A stretch of 64,000 nt of DNA from Candidatus Galacturonatibacter soehngenii (GTDB lineage Bacteria > Bacillota > Clostridia > Lachnospirales > Lachnospiraceae). Location of the stretch: positions 310,001 through 374,000 of the forward strand of contig NZ_WAGX01000004.1 of assembly GCF_008830185.1 (NCBI RefSeq), given 5' to 3'. Under the pieces are notes generated by a model that saw nothing but the letters and a program-made list of their open reading frames with translations, had not been told where the DNA came from and did no database searches. The translations under genes were made by a program, and so were the position numbers. Each line of letters starts with the position of its first letter. The stretch's first letter is position 1. Positions 17,598 through 26,898 of this stretch are shown piece by piece.

Positions 17598-18221
17598 ATG
17601 GAACGTGAGTGTAAAAAAAAGATAGGTATTATGGGTGGCACATTTGATCCAATCCATGTTGGACATCTTATGCTTGCGGAACAGGCATATGATAAATTTA
17701 ACCTGGATAAGGTTTTGATTATGCCTGCTGGTAATCCTCCCCACAAAAAAAATGAAGTGTCTGCACTAACAAAGCATAGAGTACAAATGACCAGACTTGC
17801 AATCGAGGGCAACAAGCATTTTGAACTCTCTTTGATTGAAGTGGAAAGAAGTGGATACACATACACCTATGAAACCTTAGAAAGTCTAACCAAAGAAAAT
17901 CCAGATGTAGAGTATTATTTTATCTTAGGTGCTGACTCTTTAATGGAAGTTGATAAATGGAAAGAAACACAAAGAATATTTCAATGTGCTACCATTTTAG
18001 TTGCAACAAGATACAATCTCGAATCAAAAGAATTAAATAAAAAGATAAAAGAGGTTGCAAAGCAGTATAATGGTAAGATATACTTATTAGATACGCCGAA
18101 TATTGATTTGTCATCGACTTTAATTCGAACTTCGGTTAGTACAGGAAAATCGATTAAATACTACGTTACAAGTGATGTGGAGCGTTATATCTATAAAAAT
18201 AAGCTATATAAGCATTTTTGA
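17598..18221 (+). CDS. nadD: Nicotinate-nucleotide adenylyltransferase
   Basis: Joins ATP and nicotinate mononucleotide to give deamido-NAD in NAD synthesis. The 207-residue protein has the nucleotidyl-transferase motif GGTFDPIHVGH near residue 13 and the late SSTLIR motif that contacts ATP. TAGGAGATG precedes ATG 17598. It heads the widespread nadD-yqeK-rsfS set. Confidence 0.95.
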   Translation: MERECKKKIGIMGGTFDPIHVGHLMLAEQAYDKFNLDKVLIMPAGNPPHKKNEVSALTKHRVQMTRLAIEGNKHFELSLIEVERSGYTYTYETLESLTKENPDVEYYFILGADSLMEVDKWKETQRIFQCATILVATRYNLESKELNKKIKEVAKQYNGKIYLLDTPNIDLSSTLIRTSVSTGKSIKYYVTSDVERYIYKNKLYKHF

Positions 18222-18238
18222 AGTAGGGTGTGTTACGG

Positions 18239-18844
18239 ATGAAAGAAATTAACTTAGAAAAATATCGAAAAAAGTTAAAGACGAAATTAGACAAAGAAAG
18301 GTATGAGCATACCATTGGAGTTATGTATACGGCAGGTGCTCTAGCCATGCGATATGGGTATGATATAAAGTCAGCTATGCTTGCAGGTCTTATGCATGAT
18401 TGTGCAAAATGCATCCCAAATGATAAGAAGATTGCTTTATGTGAAAAGCATAATATTAATATTACGGAATGGGAAAGAGAGAATCCGTTTTTGCTTCATA
18501 CCAAATTAGGGGCTTTTCTTGCCATGCACAAGTATCAAATTCGAGATAAAGAAATTATCAGCGCTATTTTAAACCATACAACTGGTAAGCCAGATATGGA
18601 CTTGCTTGATAAGATTATTTTTGTGGCTGATTATATTGAACCAAGAAGAGATAAGGCTCCATTTTTAGAGGAACGTAGAAAAATGGCCTTTGTTGATATA
18701 GATATGGCCACATTTGAAATTTTGAATGATACATTGGAATATTTAAAAAGTAGGCCTGGAAGTATTGACCCTATGACAGAAAAGACATATGAATATTATA
18801 AAGAATTAATTGACTCAAGAAAGGATTTGAATCAGGATGAATAA
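18239..18844 (+). CDS. yqeK: YqeK-family HD hydrolase (Ap4A hydrolase)
   Basis: YqeK enzymes split diadenosine tetraphosphate symmetrically to ADP using iron. The 201-residue protein has the HD motif in MHDCAK, a second histidine in LLHTKLGAFLA and the NHTTGKPDM segment. ATG 18239 was preferred over GTG 18230 because AGGGTG at 18224-18229 is too close to the latter. The 3' end overlaps rsfS by 8 bases. Confidence 0.92.
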   Translation: MKEINLEKYRKKLKTKLDKERYEHTIGVMYTAGALAMRYGYDIKSAMLAGLMHDCAKCIPNDKKIALCEKHNINITEWERENPFLLHTKLGAFLAMHKYQIRDKEIISAILNHTTGKPDMDLLDKIIFVADYIEPRRDKAPFLEERRKMAFVDIDMATFEILNDTLEYLKSRPGSIDPMTEKTYEYYKELIDSRKDLNQDE

Positions 18845-19187
18845 TTCAAAAGAAATGACAAAGATAGCATTTCAGGCATTAGAAGATAAAAAAGCAGAAG
18901 ATATTCGCATCATTGATATATCAGGAGTATCTGTACTTGCAGATTATTTTATTATTGCAAATGGTACGAATGAAAATCAAGTTAAAGCATTAGTTGATAA
19001 TGTACAAGAAGAGCTTTACAAAGCAGGTTACGAGGCAAAACAAGTAGAAGGATATCGCAGTGCAAGTTGGATTTTGCTTGACTATGGTGATATTATCATT
19101 CATGTTTTTTCAAAGGAAGATAGATTGTTCTATGACTTGGAAAGAATATGGAGAGATGGAAAAGAAGTGGACGCTTCAAGATTATAA
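18837..19187 (+). CDS. rsfS: Ribosomal silencing factor RsfS
   Basis: RsfS binds L14 and blocks subunit joining when nutrients are scarce. The 116 residues include the family core ISGVSVLADYFIIANGTNENQ (shown in part) and the SASWILLDYGDIIIHVF segment. The ATG lies inside the yqeK stop region, a translation-coupled overlap. Confidence 0.95.
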   Translation: MNNSKEMTKIAFQALEDKKAEDIRIIDISGVSVLADYFIIANGTNENQVKALVDNVQEELYKAGYEAKQVEGYRSASWILLDYGDIIIHVFSKEDRLFYDLERIWRDGKEVDASRL

Positions 19188-19226
19188 AAATAGTATGTTA
19201 TACGAAAGATAATAAAGGTGCGATGA

Positions 19227-19427
19227 ATGTTAAATAAATTAATAATTGGAGTAGTACTATATATAGGAATTTCATTTTGTGTTAAACCAGAAAAATATGT
19301 TAGGAATGCTAAGAGTAAAGAGGAGCTAGAAACACGTATTAAATTGATTAGAGGCGTTGGAATATTTACTCTTGTTATAATGATTTTAACAATCGTGGGA
19401 TTGTCTGTTTTTTTAAGGCTTATTTAA
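19227..19427 (+). CDS. Small membrane protein, unknown function
   Basis: A 66-residue protein with two hydrophobic helices (about 4-17 and 44-65) joined by a basic loop. I do not recognise it. AAAGGTG lies just upstream, and it follows rsfS by 39 bases and precedes a good terminator, so it is probably the last gene of the obg-rsfS transcript. Confidence 0.5.
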   Translation: MLNKLIIGVVLYIGISFCVKPEKYVRNAKSKEELETRIKLIRGVGIFTLVIMILTIVGLSVFLRLI

Positions 19428-19464
19428 CGTTATTTATTATTTGTTCTATTGAAGAAGGAATTAT

Positions 19465-19503
19465 AAAAACAGTACAGTAAAATAATATTACTGTACTGTT
19501 TTT
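19465..19503. terminator. Bidirectional terminator between convergent genes
   Basis: AAAAACAGTACAGTA (19465-19479) and its exact complement (19489-19503) form a 15-bp stem with a 9-base loop, A-rich on one side and T-rich on the other. It serves the plus-strand rsfS transcript and the minus-strand lexA. Confidence 0.85.
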
Positions 19504-19514
19504 GCGTATAATCA

Positions 19515-20132
19515 TTACTTGAATAAACGAAACACACCAAATACTTTTCCTAATATAGAAACATCATCTACGATTATTGGGTCCATGGTATCGTTTTCTG
19601 GTTGAAGACGATAATGTCCTTTTTCTTTATAAAAGGTTTTAACAGTAGCAGAATCATTTAATAATGCAACAACTATTTCTCCGTTTCTTGCAGTTGATTG
19701 TTTTGCTACTAAAATCTGGTCGCCATTATAAATGCCTGCATTAATCATGCTATCACCTTTTACAGTGAGCATAAAACTGTCCTGATTTGGCATAAATTCA
19801 GATGGGATTGGAAAATAATTTTGAATATTCTCTTCAGCTAGTATTGGACTTCCAGCAGCTACAGTACCTACAATAGGGACATTAATGACTTCACGTCTGG
19901 TCAAATTAAAGGTGTCATCTATAATTTCGATTGCTCTAGGCTTAGTGGGGTCACGACGTATATAACCATTCTTCTCGAGGGTTTCAAGATGAGAATGCAC
20001 GGATGAAGTAGATTTTAAATTCACTGCTTCGCATATTTCACGAACTGCAGGTGGATACCCCTTACTTAATATTTCTTTCTTTATGTATTCTAATATTTCT
20101 GATTGCTTAGCTGTTATTTTGCCCTGAGCCAT
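19515..20132 (-). CDS. lexA: SOS repressor LexA
   Basis: LexA represses DNA-damage genes and cuts itself when bound to RecA filaments. The 205-residue protein has the N-terminal winged helix ([22 protein letters not shown]), the Ala-Gly cleavage bond in TVAAGSPIL (about 93-94), and the Ser/Lys pair in KGDSMINAG (Ser128) and DSATVK (Lys165). ATG at 20132 was chosen over a TTG six bases earlier because the AAGGAGG site is correctly spaced. The upstream SOS box shows autoregulation. Confidence 0.96.
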   Translation of the reverse strand: MAQGKITAKQSEILEYIKKEILSKGYPPAVREICEAVNLKSTSSVHSHLETLEKNGYIRRDPTKPRAIEIIDDTFNLTRREVINVPIVGTVAAGSPILAEENIQNYFPIPSEFMPNQDSFMLTVKGDSMINAGIYNGDQILVAKQSTARNGEIVVALLNDSATVKTFYKEKGHYRLQPENDTMDPIIVDDVSILGKVFGVFRLFK

Positions 20133-20166
20133 TCGCAAATTCCTCCTTAATTCTTATTACTTACTT

Positions 20167-20195
20167 ATCATACCATATCTCTTACTTGATTGCAA
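20167..20195 (-). promoter_or_regulatory. lexA promoter
   Basis: On the minus strand TTGCAA (20195-20190), 17 bp, TATGAT (20172-20167). Its -35 box abuts the LexA operator, so bound LexA would block RNA polymerase. Confidence 0.75.
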
Positions 20196-20206
20196 ACGAA
20201 TGTTCG
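20193..20206. promoter_or_regulatory. LexA (SOS) box
   Basis: CAAACGAATGTTCG matches the Gram-positive LexA consensus CGAACRNRYGTTCG at 13 of 14 positions. It lies about 60 bases before the lexA start and overlaps the -35 element. Confidence 0.8.
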
Positions 20207-20327
20207 CCAAAATAAACATGGGATAACTAAGAGTTTATAACGTGAACGTTAATAACTTATGCTTGTTAAATGATAGCAATCTGTTATTATTTAAGTATAG
20301 ACTTTAGTGCTAGAATAAAGAGTAAAA

Positions 20328-20341
20328 CAAGTGATCACTTG
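20328..20341. other. 14-bp perfect palindrome in the lexA-acetyltransferase gap
   Basis: CAAGTGATCACTTG is a perfect palindrome about 40 bp upstream of the acetyltransferase promoter. The rest of the 352-base gap (20133-20484) holds the lexA promoter and operator and the acetyltransferase promoter; I see no further gene in it. Confidence 0.4.
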
Positions 20342-20379
20342 ATAGGATTAGTTAGAGATTTAGGTATGTAAATAAGCAG

Positions 20380-20408
20380 TTGATATGCTAAGAATAGCGT
20401 GATACAAT
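20380..20408 (+). promoter_or_regulatory. Promoter of the GNAT acetyltransferase
   Basis: TTGATA (20380-20385), 17 bp, TACAAT (20403-20408), each one mismatch from consensus. The predicted leader is about 70 nt. Confidence 0.6.
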
Positions 20409-20484
20409 AATTCTTTAAATACCGCTAAATAAAGAAATAGCAACAATAAAATGGGGTTAAGTAAATACTAAGAAAAGGGGATTT

Positions 20485-21045
20485 ATGAATTTAGAAACAA
20501 AAAGATTATATATAAGAAGATTTGAAAAGAGTGATGGAGAGGACTTGTTTGAATATTTATCTGATGAAGATGTGGTTAAATTTGAACCATACCATGTGTT
20601 TACAAAAGAGCAAGCATTACAAGAAGCAATTAAAAGATCTAGTAGAAAAGATTTTTTTGCAATTTGTTTGAAAGAAAGCAATAAATTAATTGGGAATCTT
20701 TATTTTAACCAAGGTGATTTTGATACATGGGAATTAGGTTATGTTTTTAACAAAAGCTATCAAAAGAATGGCTTTGCGACAGAAAGTGTGTATGCGTTGC
20801 TTAAATTTGCCTTCTTAGAACTAAATGTAAGGAGAGTGGTTGCATATTGCAGTCCCAAGAACGTTCCTTCTTGGAGATTAATGGAGAGATTAAAGATGAG
20901 ACGAGAAGGACTCATGCTTCAAAATGTTTATTTTAAGACCAATGAGTTAGGAGAACCAATTTGGCTTGATTCGTATCAATATGCAATATTAAGAACTGAA
21001 TGGGACAAAATTAAGAATAATGATGAATATCAAGACTTTTTATAA
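20485..21045 (+). CDS. RimJ/RimL-type GNAT acetyltransferase
   Basis: A 186-residue acetyl-CoA N-acetyltransferase. It begins LETKRLYIRRFEKSD, the usual RimJ/RimL opening, and has the acetyl-CoA loop in YQKNGFATESVYALLKFAF and the C-terminal NVPSWRLMERLKMRREG motif. The substrate (ribosomal protein N-terminus, another amine or an antibiotic) cannot be read from sequence. It is 28 bases upstream of pdp and shares its transcript. Confidence 0.85.
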   Translation: MNLETKRLYIRRFEKSDGEDLFEYLSDEDVVKFEPYHVFTKEQALQEAIKRSSRKDFFAICLKESNKLIGNLYFNQGDFDTWELGYVFNKSYQKNGFATESVYALLKFAFLELNVRRVVAYCSPKNVPSWRLMERLKMRREGLMLQNVYFKTNELGEPIWLDSYQYAILRTEWDKIKNNDEYQDFL

Positions 21046-21073
21046 GAAATAAATAGAAAACGAGGTGCTTTAT

Positions 21074-22378
21074 ATGAGAATGTATGATTTAATCATGAAA
21101 AAAAGAAATGGAATTGTATTGACACAAGAAGAAATTAACTTTATGGTGGAGGGCTTTACCAATGGAAGCATCCCAGATTACCAAATGTCTGCCATGATGA
21201 TGGCGATTTATTTTCGTGGAATGAATGAAGACGAAACATTATATTTAACTATGGCAATGGCTCATAGTGGTGATATTCTTGATTTATCTCGAATCAATGG
21301 CTTAAAAGCAGACAAGCATAGTACGGGCGGTGTCGGTGACAAAACTTCTCTTGTATTAGGGCCAATGGTCGCAGCTCTTGGTGTACCAGTTGCAAAGATG
21401 TCTGGAAGAGGACTTGGTCACACAGGAGGAACCATTGATAAATTAGAAAGCTTTGAAGGATTTTCAGTTGATATTTCGACAGAGGACTTTATTAAAAACG
21501 TAAACTCTATTAAGATGGCAATTATTGGTCAGACAGCAGATTTAGCACCAGCGGATAAAAAACTGTATGCACTAAGAGATGTAACAGCTACAGTTGACAA
21601 TATGTCATTGATTGCCAGCAGTATCATGAGTAAAAAGCTTGCAGCAGGTGCAGATACGATTGTTTTAGATGTAAAGACTGGTAGTGGTGCTTTTATGAAG
21701 ACAGAAGAAGATTCCTTCGCGCTTGCAAAAGAAATGGTGCAGATAGGAAAAGGTGCTGGTAGAAATACGGTTGCCATTGTTTCTGATATGGATCAGCCAC
21801 TTGGGTATGCAGTTGGCAATGCCCTTGAAGTAAAAGAAGCAATTGATACGCTAAATGGAGAAGGCTCAAAAGAGCTACTTGAATTATGTGTTACACTAGG
21901 CTCTTACATGTTAGTTGGTACGAAAAATGCGGCTACAATTGAAGAGGCAAGAGAAAAACTATATCAAACAATAGAAGATAAAAGTGCATTAAATAAATTT
22001 GCTGAATTTATTCGAGCACAAGGAGGAAATGATGCTCCTATCTTTGATACCTCCTTGCTTCCAAATGCATCTTTAATTGAAGAGATTAAGGCAACAACAC
22101 AAGGTTATGTAGAGCATATTATTACAGATGAAATTGGTATTGTTTCCTTAATTCTTGGAGGTGGAAGAGAGACAAAGGAAAGTGAGATAGACTTGGGTGT
22201 AGGTCTTGTTTTACACAAAAAAGTAGGAGATTACGTGAATATAGGCGATAGCCTTGCTACTATTTATGCAAATGATAAGGATAAACTACAAGCCGCAAAA
22301 GAAAGATTTAAAAAGACTTATTCTTTTACAAATGAAAAGAAAGAAAAGCCTAAGTTTATAAAAGGAATTGTAGAATAA
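21074..22378 (+). CDS. pdp: Pyrimidine-nucleoside phosphorylase
   Basis: Splits uridine, deoxyuridine or thymidine with phosphate to base and (deoxy)ribose-1-phosphate for salvage. The 434-residue protein has [16 protein letters not shown] (phosphate loop), [17 protein letters not shown] and [12 protein letters not shown] 21074 follows GAGGTG; GTG 21065 is part of that site and is less likely. A hairpin terminator follows. Confidence 0.95.
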   Translation: MRMYDLIMKKRNGIVLTQEEINFMVEGFTNGSIPDYQMSAMMMAIYFRGMNEDETLYLTMAMAHSGDILDLSRINGLKADKHSTGGVGDKTSLVLGPMVAALGVPVAKMSGRGLGHTGGTIDKLESFEGFSVDISTEDFIKNVNSIKMAIIGQTADLAPADKKLYALRDVTATVDNMSLIASSIMSKKLAAGADTIVLDVKTGSGAFMKTEEDSFALAKEMVQIGKGAGRNTVAIVSDMDQPLGYAVGNALEVKEAIDTLNGEGSKELLELCVTLGSYMLVGTKNAATIEEAREKLYQTIEDKSALNKFAEFIRAQGGNDAPIFDTSLLPNASLIEEIKATTQGYVEHIITDEIGIVSLILGGGRETKESEIDLGVGLVLHKKVGDYVNIGDSLATIYANDKDKLQAAKERFKKTYSFTNEKKEKPKFIKGIVE

Positions 22379-22421
22379 TAAATTCATGTAAAAATTCAAA
22401 TAAATTTCACATAGCTTACAT

Positions 22422-22457
22422 AAAAAGCTGGTATAATAAGAGAGTTACCAGCTTTTT
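22422..22457 (+). terminator. Terminator after pdp
   Basis: AAAAAGCTGGTA pairs with TACCAGCTTTTT around a 12-base loop, ending in a T-run. Confidence 0.85.
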
Positions 22458-22529
22458 ATATATAGACTAGCACAACTTTTTCTTACAAATGCAGGCAAGC
22501 AACGCCTTGTTCCTATTTTGGGCTGCATT

Positions 22530-22558
22530 GAATCTTTTAAACTGAATTTGCATATATT
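22530..22558 (+). promoter_or_regulatory. Possible sporulation (sigma-E-type) promoter of yqfC
   Basis: GAATCTT (22530-22536), 14 bp, CATATATT (22551-22558) resembles a sigma-E promoter (GAATATT-like / CATANNNT). yqfC and yqfD are sigma-E genes in Bacillus, which makes the match worth noting, but it is weak on its own. Confidence 0.35.
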
Positions 22559-22606
22559 AGCATTAGCTACATACAGATGTTAAGCAGACAGGAGGTTTGT
22601 AACGAG

Positions 22607-22903
22607 ATGAAGAAAAGAGTTGCTGCTAGTCAAAAGAACAATCGGTTAATGGAAAACGTAGCAGATACTCTAAAGCTCCCCAAGGATTTGCTTTTGGGTG
22701 CGGCTATATTAACGGTAACCGGGCAATGTGAAGCATATGTGGAAAATTATAGTGGAATTATAGAATATACGGACAAGAAAATAAAACTGCAAACAAAGAC
22801 TTGCCGAATTGAAATCAACGGTGACCGGTTGATGGTAGTTTATTATACGAACGATGAAATGAAAATAATAGGTCAGATAGATGAAATAAAATATCAGCAC
22901 TAG
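22607..22903 (+). CDS. yqfC: Sporulation protein YqfC
   Basis: A 98-residue member of the YqfC family, expressed in the mother cell in Bacillus and needed with YqfD for sporulation in some species. The family core is LPKDLLLGAAILTVTGQ and the tail MKIIGQIDEIKY. ATG 22607 is set by AGGAGG at 22590-22595; the ATG 30 bases earlier lies before that site. It opens the conserved yqfC-yqfD-phoH block. Confidence 0.88.
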   Translation: MKKRVAASQKNNRLMENVADTLKLPKDLLLGAAILTVTGQCEAYVENYSGIIEYTDKKIKLQTKTCRIEINGDRLMVVYYTNDEMKIIGQIDEIKYQH

Positions 22904-22914
22904 GGAGTGTGAAA

Positions 22915-24150
22915 ATGTTAATTAATCTTATGAAATTCATAAGAGGATATTTAAAAATACAAGTATATGGTTTTTCTCCCGAACGATTTATCAATTTATG
23001 TAGCAATCGAAATATTTTAATATGGGGGCTAGAAAATCAAAATCACCAATACGAGATGTTTTTAAGCGTAAGAGATTTTAAAAAACTAAAGCCTATTTTA
23101 AAAAAAACGAATACAAAGTTAAAAATTACAGAGAGGCATGGACTTCCTTTTTTTTTATACAAATACCGAAAACGGAAAATGTTTTTTGGTGGAATCATTT
23201 TATTCTCGATCATTCTCTATATACTTTCTTTGTTTATCTGGGACATTGATGTAAGTGGAAACTACTCAAGAACCGATAACGTGATACTTGATTTCCTAAG
23301 TCAAAATGATGTTTACCATGGTATGTTAAAGAAGCAAATTAGCTGTGAGCAGATCGAACAAATGATTCGAAGTGAATACGATGACATAATATGGGCCTCA
23401 GCACAAATAAAAGGTACAAGATTGTTAATTCGAGTGCAGGAAAATACAGATGTTGGTATGATTACGGAAAATGCGACACCAAGTGATATAATTGCAACAA
23501 AGGATTGTATCATAACTAGTATTATTACAAGAAAAGGTACACCGATGGTCACACAAGGCTCAGTGGTCAAAAAAGGTGATGTTTTAGTATCAGGCAGAGT
23601 TGATGTCTATAACGACAATGGAGAAATAGCTGATTACCAGTATTACGCAGCAGATGCGGATATATATGCCAAGACATTAGAAGAATATAATGAGGAATTT
23701 GACATAAAATATACAAGTAAAAATTACACAGAAAATGAAAAGTTAAGGTTTTATTTAAGAATCCTTAATAAAAAAATAAATATACGAAGTGGGAAAATTA
23801 GTTATAATGAATACGATATGATTACGAATGAATCACAATTAAAGATTGGAAACAATTTTTATCTACCTTTCATACTCGGAAAAGTACAAATAAAAGAGTA
23901 TGTTTCAACGACCAGCACTTACACAAAAGATGAAGCAATCGCAAGAGGAAATAAGATGCTCAAAGAATTTTGTGAAATTTTAATTGAAAAAGGGGTTCAA
24001 ATTGTAGAAAATAATGTTAAAATACATATAGGTAAAAAATCCTGTAAAATAGACGGTTTTCTTGTTGTGATTGAAAAGATTGGGAAACGAGTTGATACAG
24101 AGATTTTGTCAATTCCTGAAGAAAGGACTAATACGGATGAGCTTGAATGA
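22915..24150 (+). CDS. yqfD: Sporulation membrane protein YqfD
   Basis: A 411-residue sporulation protein with one clear membrane helix (about residues 85-105, ending LFIWDIDVSGN) and a large outer domain containing a ring-like region (CEQIEQMIRSEYDDIIWASAQIKGTRL, shown in part as its core). The exact role is unknown; the family is sporulation-specific. ATG 22915 follows AGGGAGTG by six bases. It overlaps phoH by 14 bases. Confidence 0.88.
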   Translation: MLINLMKFIRGYLKIQVYGFSPERFINLCSNRNILIWGLENQNHQYEMFLSVRDFKKLKPILKKTNTKLKITERHGLPFFLYKYRKRKMFFGGIILFSIILYILSLFIWDIDVSGNYSRTDNVILDFLSQNDVYHGMLKKQISCEQIEQMIRSEYDDIIWASAQIKGTRLLIRVQENTDVGMITENATPSDIIATKDCIITSIITRKGTPMVTQGSVVKKGDVLVSGRVDVYNDNGEIADYQYYAADADIYAKTLEEYNEEFDIKYTSKNYTENEKLRFYLRILNKKINIRSGKISYNEYDMITNESQLKIGNNFYLPFILGKVQIKEYVSTTSTYTKDEAIARGNKMLKEFCEILIEKGVQIVENNVKIHIGKKSCKIDGFLVVIEKIGKRVDTEILSIPEERTNTDELE

Positions 24151-25135
24151 AATTGTGATGGAAATGCCAGTTGAGCATGCAAAAAATGTTTTTGGCCAAT
24201 TTGATTTCTTTATAAAAAAAATAGAAAAAACTTTAAGTGTAACGATTGTAGCAAGAGATGGAGAACTCAAAATTTTGGGTTCCCAAGTTGCTACAACGAA
24301 AGCTAAAAATATAATAAATCAGCTAATTGAGTTGTCAAAAAGAGGCAATATTATCAATGAACAAAATGTTGATTATGCAATATCTTTATCTTTTGAGGAT
24401 AATGAAGAAGCACTTGTAGAGATTGATAAAGAATTGATTTGTCATACTATAAATGGCAAGCCAATCAAGCCTAAGACAATTGGACAAAAAAATTATATTG
24501 ATTTAATAAAGAAGAACATGATTGTATTTAGTATTGGACCAGCAGGGACAGGAAAGACCTATCTTGCAATGGCGATGGCAATTACTGCGTTTAAGAATAA
24601 TGAAGTCAGTCGAATTATTTTAACAAGACCAGCAATTGAAGCTGGTGAAAAGCTTGGTTTTTTACCAGGTGACTTACAAAGTAAGGTTGATCCGTATTTA
24701 AGACCGCTTTATGATGCCTTGTACCAGATTATGGGGCCAGAAAGCTTTGCTAGAAATATGGAAAAGGGCTTAATTGAGGTTGCTCCCCTTGCTTATATGA
24801 GAGGTCGAACTCTAGACAATGCTTATATTATTTTGGATGAGGCTCAAAATACAACACCAGCACAAATGAAAATGTTTTTAACCAGAATTGGCTTTGGTTC
24901 AAAAGTAATTGTAACAGGTGATAATACGCAAAAAGATTTACCCGTTGGAACAAAATCAGGACTTGAAGTGGCAATGAAGGTGCTTAAAAAAGTGGAAGGA
25001 ATCGGATTTTGTACGTTAACGAGTCAGGATGTTGTAAGACATCCATTGGTTCAAAAGATTGTAAAAGCCTATGATGACTACGAGTCAAAATCAAATACGT
25101 CTTCAAATACAAAACCTAAGATAAGAAAGAGATAA
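24137..25135 (+). CDS. phoH: PhoH-family ATPase
   Basis: A 332-residue PhoH/YbeZ-type P-loop ATPase, usually encoded beside YbeY and thought to work in RNA metabolism. Walker A is GPAGTGKT (Lys140) and Walker B is YIILDEAQNT. ATG 24137 is chosen because MSLNEIVMEMPVEHA fits and GAAAGGA lies upstream; a longer reading from 24071 would sit inside yqfD. Two bases separate it from the next gene. Confidence 0.93.
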   Translation: MSLNEIVMEMPVEHAKNVFGQFDFFIKKIEKTLSVTIVARDGELKILGSQVATTKAKNIINQLIELSKRGNIINEQNVDYAISLSFEDNEEALVEIDKELICHTINGKPIKPKTIGQKNYIDLIKKNMIVFSIGPAGTGKTYLAMAMAITAFKNNEVSRIILTRPAIEAGEKLGFLPGDLQSKVDPYLRPLYDALYQIMGPESFARNMEKGLIEVAPLAYMRGRTLDNAYIILDEAQNTTPAQMKMFLTRIGFGSKVIVTGDNTQKDLPVGTKSGLEVAMKVLKKVEGIGFCTLTSQDVVRHPLVQKIVKAYDDYESKSNTSSNTKPKIRKR

Positions 25136-25137
25136 AC

Positions 25138-26331
25138 ATGAAAGATAAGTACAATCATTCACGAGCCTATTACGGCATTATGACTATCGTCATGTATGTA
25201 GTTACCATTGCCTTAATTTTGGCAACATCATTGATGAAGGGGAAAAATACGGGAGATATTATAGCGAATATTTTAGTTAGTATTGCATTCATTACTGTTA
25301 TCGTGTTTTATTTGGCGAAGGAACGGTTTGCTAAGGTTAATTTTACGAAACAGTTAGCAAGTTATGGAAGGATTATTAATGTATATTGGTTGCTTTTTAT
25401 ATTTTCCTTTATACTAACTTTTGTTCCTGGTGATATTAGACCAATGTTCATTATTGGAATTATTATGACTCTTGTCTCGAATGAGTATCTTGGGATATTG
25501 TTTCAGATTTACCTATCCGTTATGATGACTTTAATTTCAACAGATACAATTGAGATATTAGTCTTTTATTTGCTGTCAGGCTTAGTTGGCTGTGCAGTTG
25601 CAAAATATTTTACGCAAAAAAAGAACATGTTGTATGCAGCTATTATTATGCTTACATCAAATCTTTCATTAACAGGAATACTTGAATATCTGCATAATGA
25701 TACTTATGACAGTAAGTATATCATTAGTTCATTGCTTTGTACCTTTGGTGGTATTGTTGTTATAATTCTTGCTCTTCCTTATGTATATTACCGGGTTGAT
25801 AATAAACTTAAGGCAAAGTTAAGTCACATTACGGATCCAGATTATGAACTAATTGTAATGCTTAAGAACTATTCCAAAGATTTATATGAGCATTCTTATC
25901 GAGTGGCCAAGCTCTCAGAACGGGTTGCATATAAAGTTGGGGCAGATTCTTTGCTGGCAAGAGCTGGTGGATATTATCATAAAATAGGTAAATTAGAAGG
26001 AAAGGATTATATCAAGCATGGAGTCGAAATCGCATTGAGTTATTCATTCCCTCAAGAATTAATTGATATTATGAAACAGCATACAGGTCGTACGCAGGTA
26101 CCAAAGAGTATAGAAGCTGCTATTGTTATGTTAGCCGATACGATTATATCTGCCTTTGAATACTTAGAAGATAAGCAAAATGAACTTGTATTTGATAAAG
26201 ATATCGTAATTGATCAAGTCATAGATACGAAGCTTGATAAAGACATGCTAGATGAATCTGGACTATCTTTAAAAATGTATCGTGATATCAAGAAATGTTT
26301 TAAACAGGAGGAAATGATATATGACCTTTAA
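25138..26331 (+). CDS. Truncated PgpH/YqfF-like membrane protein with degenerate HD motif
   Basis: This occupies the place of yqfF (pgpH), a cyclic-di-AMP phosphodiesterase. Bacillus YqfF is about 711 residues with a large outer domain; here there are only 397, with seven or so membrane helices (about 15-220) and then the HD-like domain. His252 (YEHSYRVAKL) aligns with the first metal ligand, but the HD dyad reads YYHKIGK (His281-Lys282) in place of HDIGK. Loss of the Asp suggests the phosphodiesterase is inactive or altered. A regulatory or structural role is possible. Confidence 0.82.
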   Translation: MKDKYNHSRAYYGIMTIVMYVVTIALILATSLMKGKNTGDIIANILVSIAFITVIVFYLAKERFAKVNFTKQLASYGRIINVYWLLFIFSFILTFVPGDIRPMFIIGIIMTLVSNEYLGILFQIYLSVMMTLISTDTIEILVFYLLSGLVGCAVAKYFTQKKNMLYAAIIMLTSNLSLTGILEYLHNDTYDSKYIISSLLCTFGGIVVIILALPYVYYRVDNKLKAKLSHITDPDYELIVMLKNYSKDLYEHSYRVAKLSERVAYKVGADSLLARAGGYYHKIGKLEGKDYIKHGVEIALSYSFPQELIDIMKQHTGRTQVPKSIEAAIVMLADTIISAFEYLEDKQNELVFDKDIVIDQVIDTKLDKDMLDESGLSLKMYRDIKKCFKQEEMIYDL

Positions 26332-26818
26332 CATAGAAGTCGAAACCAAGTTAGAATTTGATTTTGATTATAAAGAAATGATTCATCGAGTAATCAACGA
26401 AGTTCTTGATTACGAAGCGTGTCCTTATGAATCAGAAGTCAATTTGATATTGACAGATAATGAAGAAATACATAAAATTAACAAGGAATATCGAGATATT
26501 GACCGTCCAACGGATGTACTATCATTTCCGATGATTGATTTTGAAATTGCTGGTGACTTTTCACTTGTAGAAGAAAAAGAAGAGGACTATTTTAATCCTG
26601 AGACTGGTGAATTAGTACTAGGTGATATCATTATTTCGATTGATAAAGTGTTAGAACAAGCTACAAATTACAATCACTCTGTTATGAGAGAATTTGCATT
26701 TTTAATTGCACATAGTGTGCTTCATTTGTGTGGTTATGATCATATGGAGCCAGAAGAAGCTAGAACCATGGAAGCAAAGCAGCGTGCGATTCTAGAGAAG
26801 CTTAATATTCTTCGGTGA
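26321..26818 (+). CDS. ybeY: Endoribonuclease YbeY
   Basis: A metal-dependent RNase needed for 16S rRNA 3' maturation and ribosome quality control. The 165-residue protein has the zinc motif HSVLHLCGYDHM, with three histidines, and the upstream DRPTDVLSFPM segment. CAGGAGG precedes ATG 26321, which overlaps the previous gene by 11 bases. Confidence 0.95.
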   Translation: MTFNIEVETKLEFDFDYKEMIHRVINEVLDYEACPYESEVNLILTDNEEIHKINKEYRDIDRPTDVLSFPMIDFEIAGDFSLVEEKEEDYFNPETGELVLGDIIISIDKVLEQATNYNHSVMREFAFLIAHSVLHLCGYDHMEPEEARTMEAKQRAILEKLNILR

Positions 26819-26824
26819 ATTACG

Positions 26825-26886
26825 TAATGGTGATCGCATTACAAAAGAATAATTGCGGGAAAGTTTCACTTTCAATATCCGCAAAT
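26825..26886 (+). other. Two small stem-loops between ybeY and the flippase gene
   Basis: GTAATG...CATTAC near 26824-26842, and AATTGCGG (26851-26858) with CCGCAAATT (26878-26886) enclosing GAAAG/CTTTC. Neither is followed by a T-run, so termination is weak at most; they may be mRNA processing or stability elements. Confidence 0.35.
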
Positions 26887-26898
26887 TAGAGGTGTATG

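Noticed and set aside
17414-17866. 150-codon minus-strand frame across yhbY and nadD
   Set aside because: Complement of two clear conserved genes, with no family features of its own.
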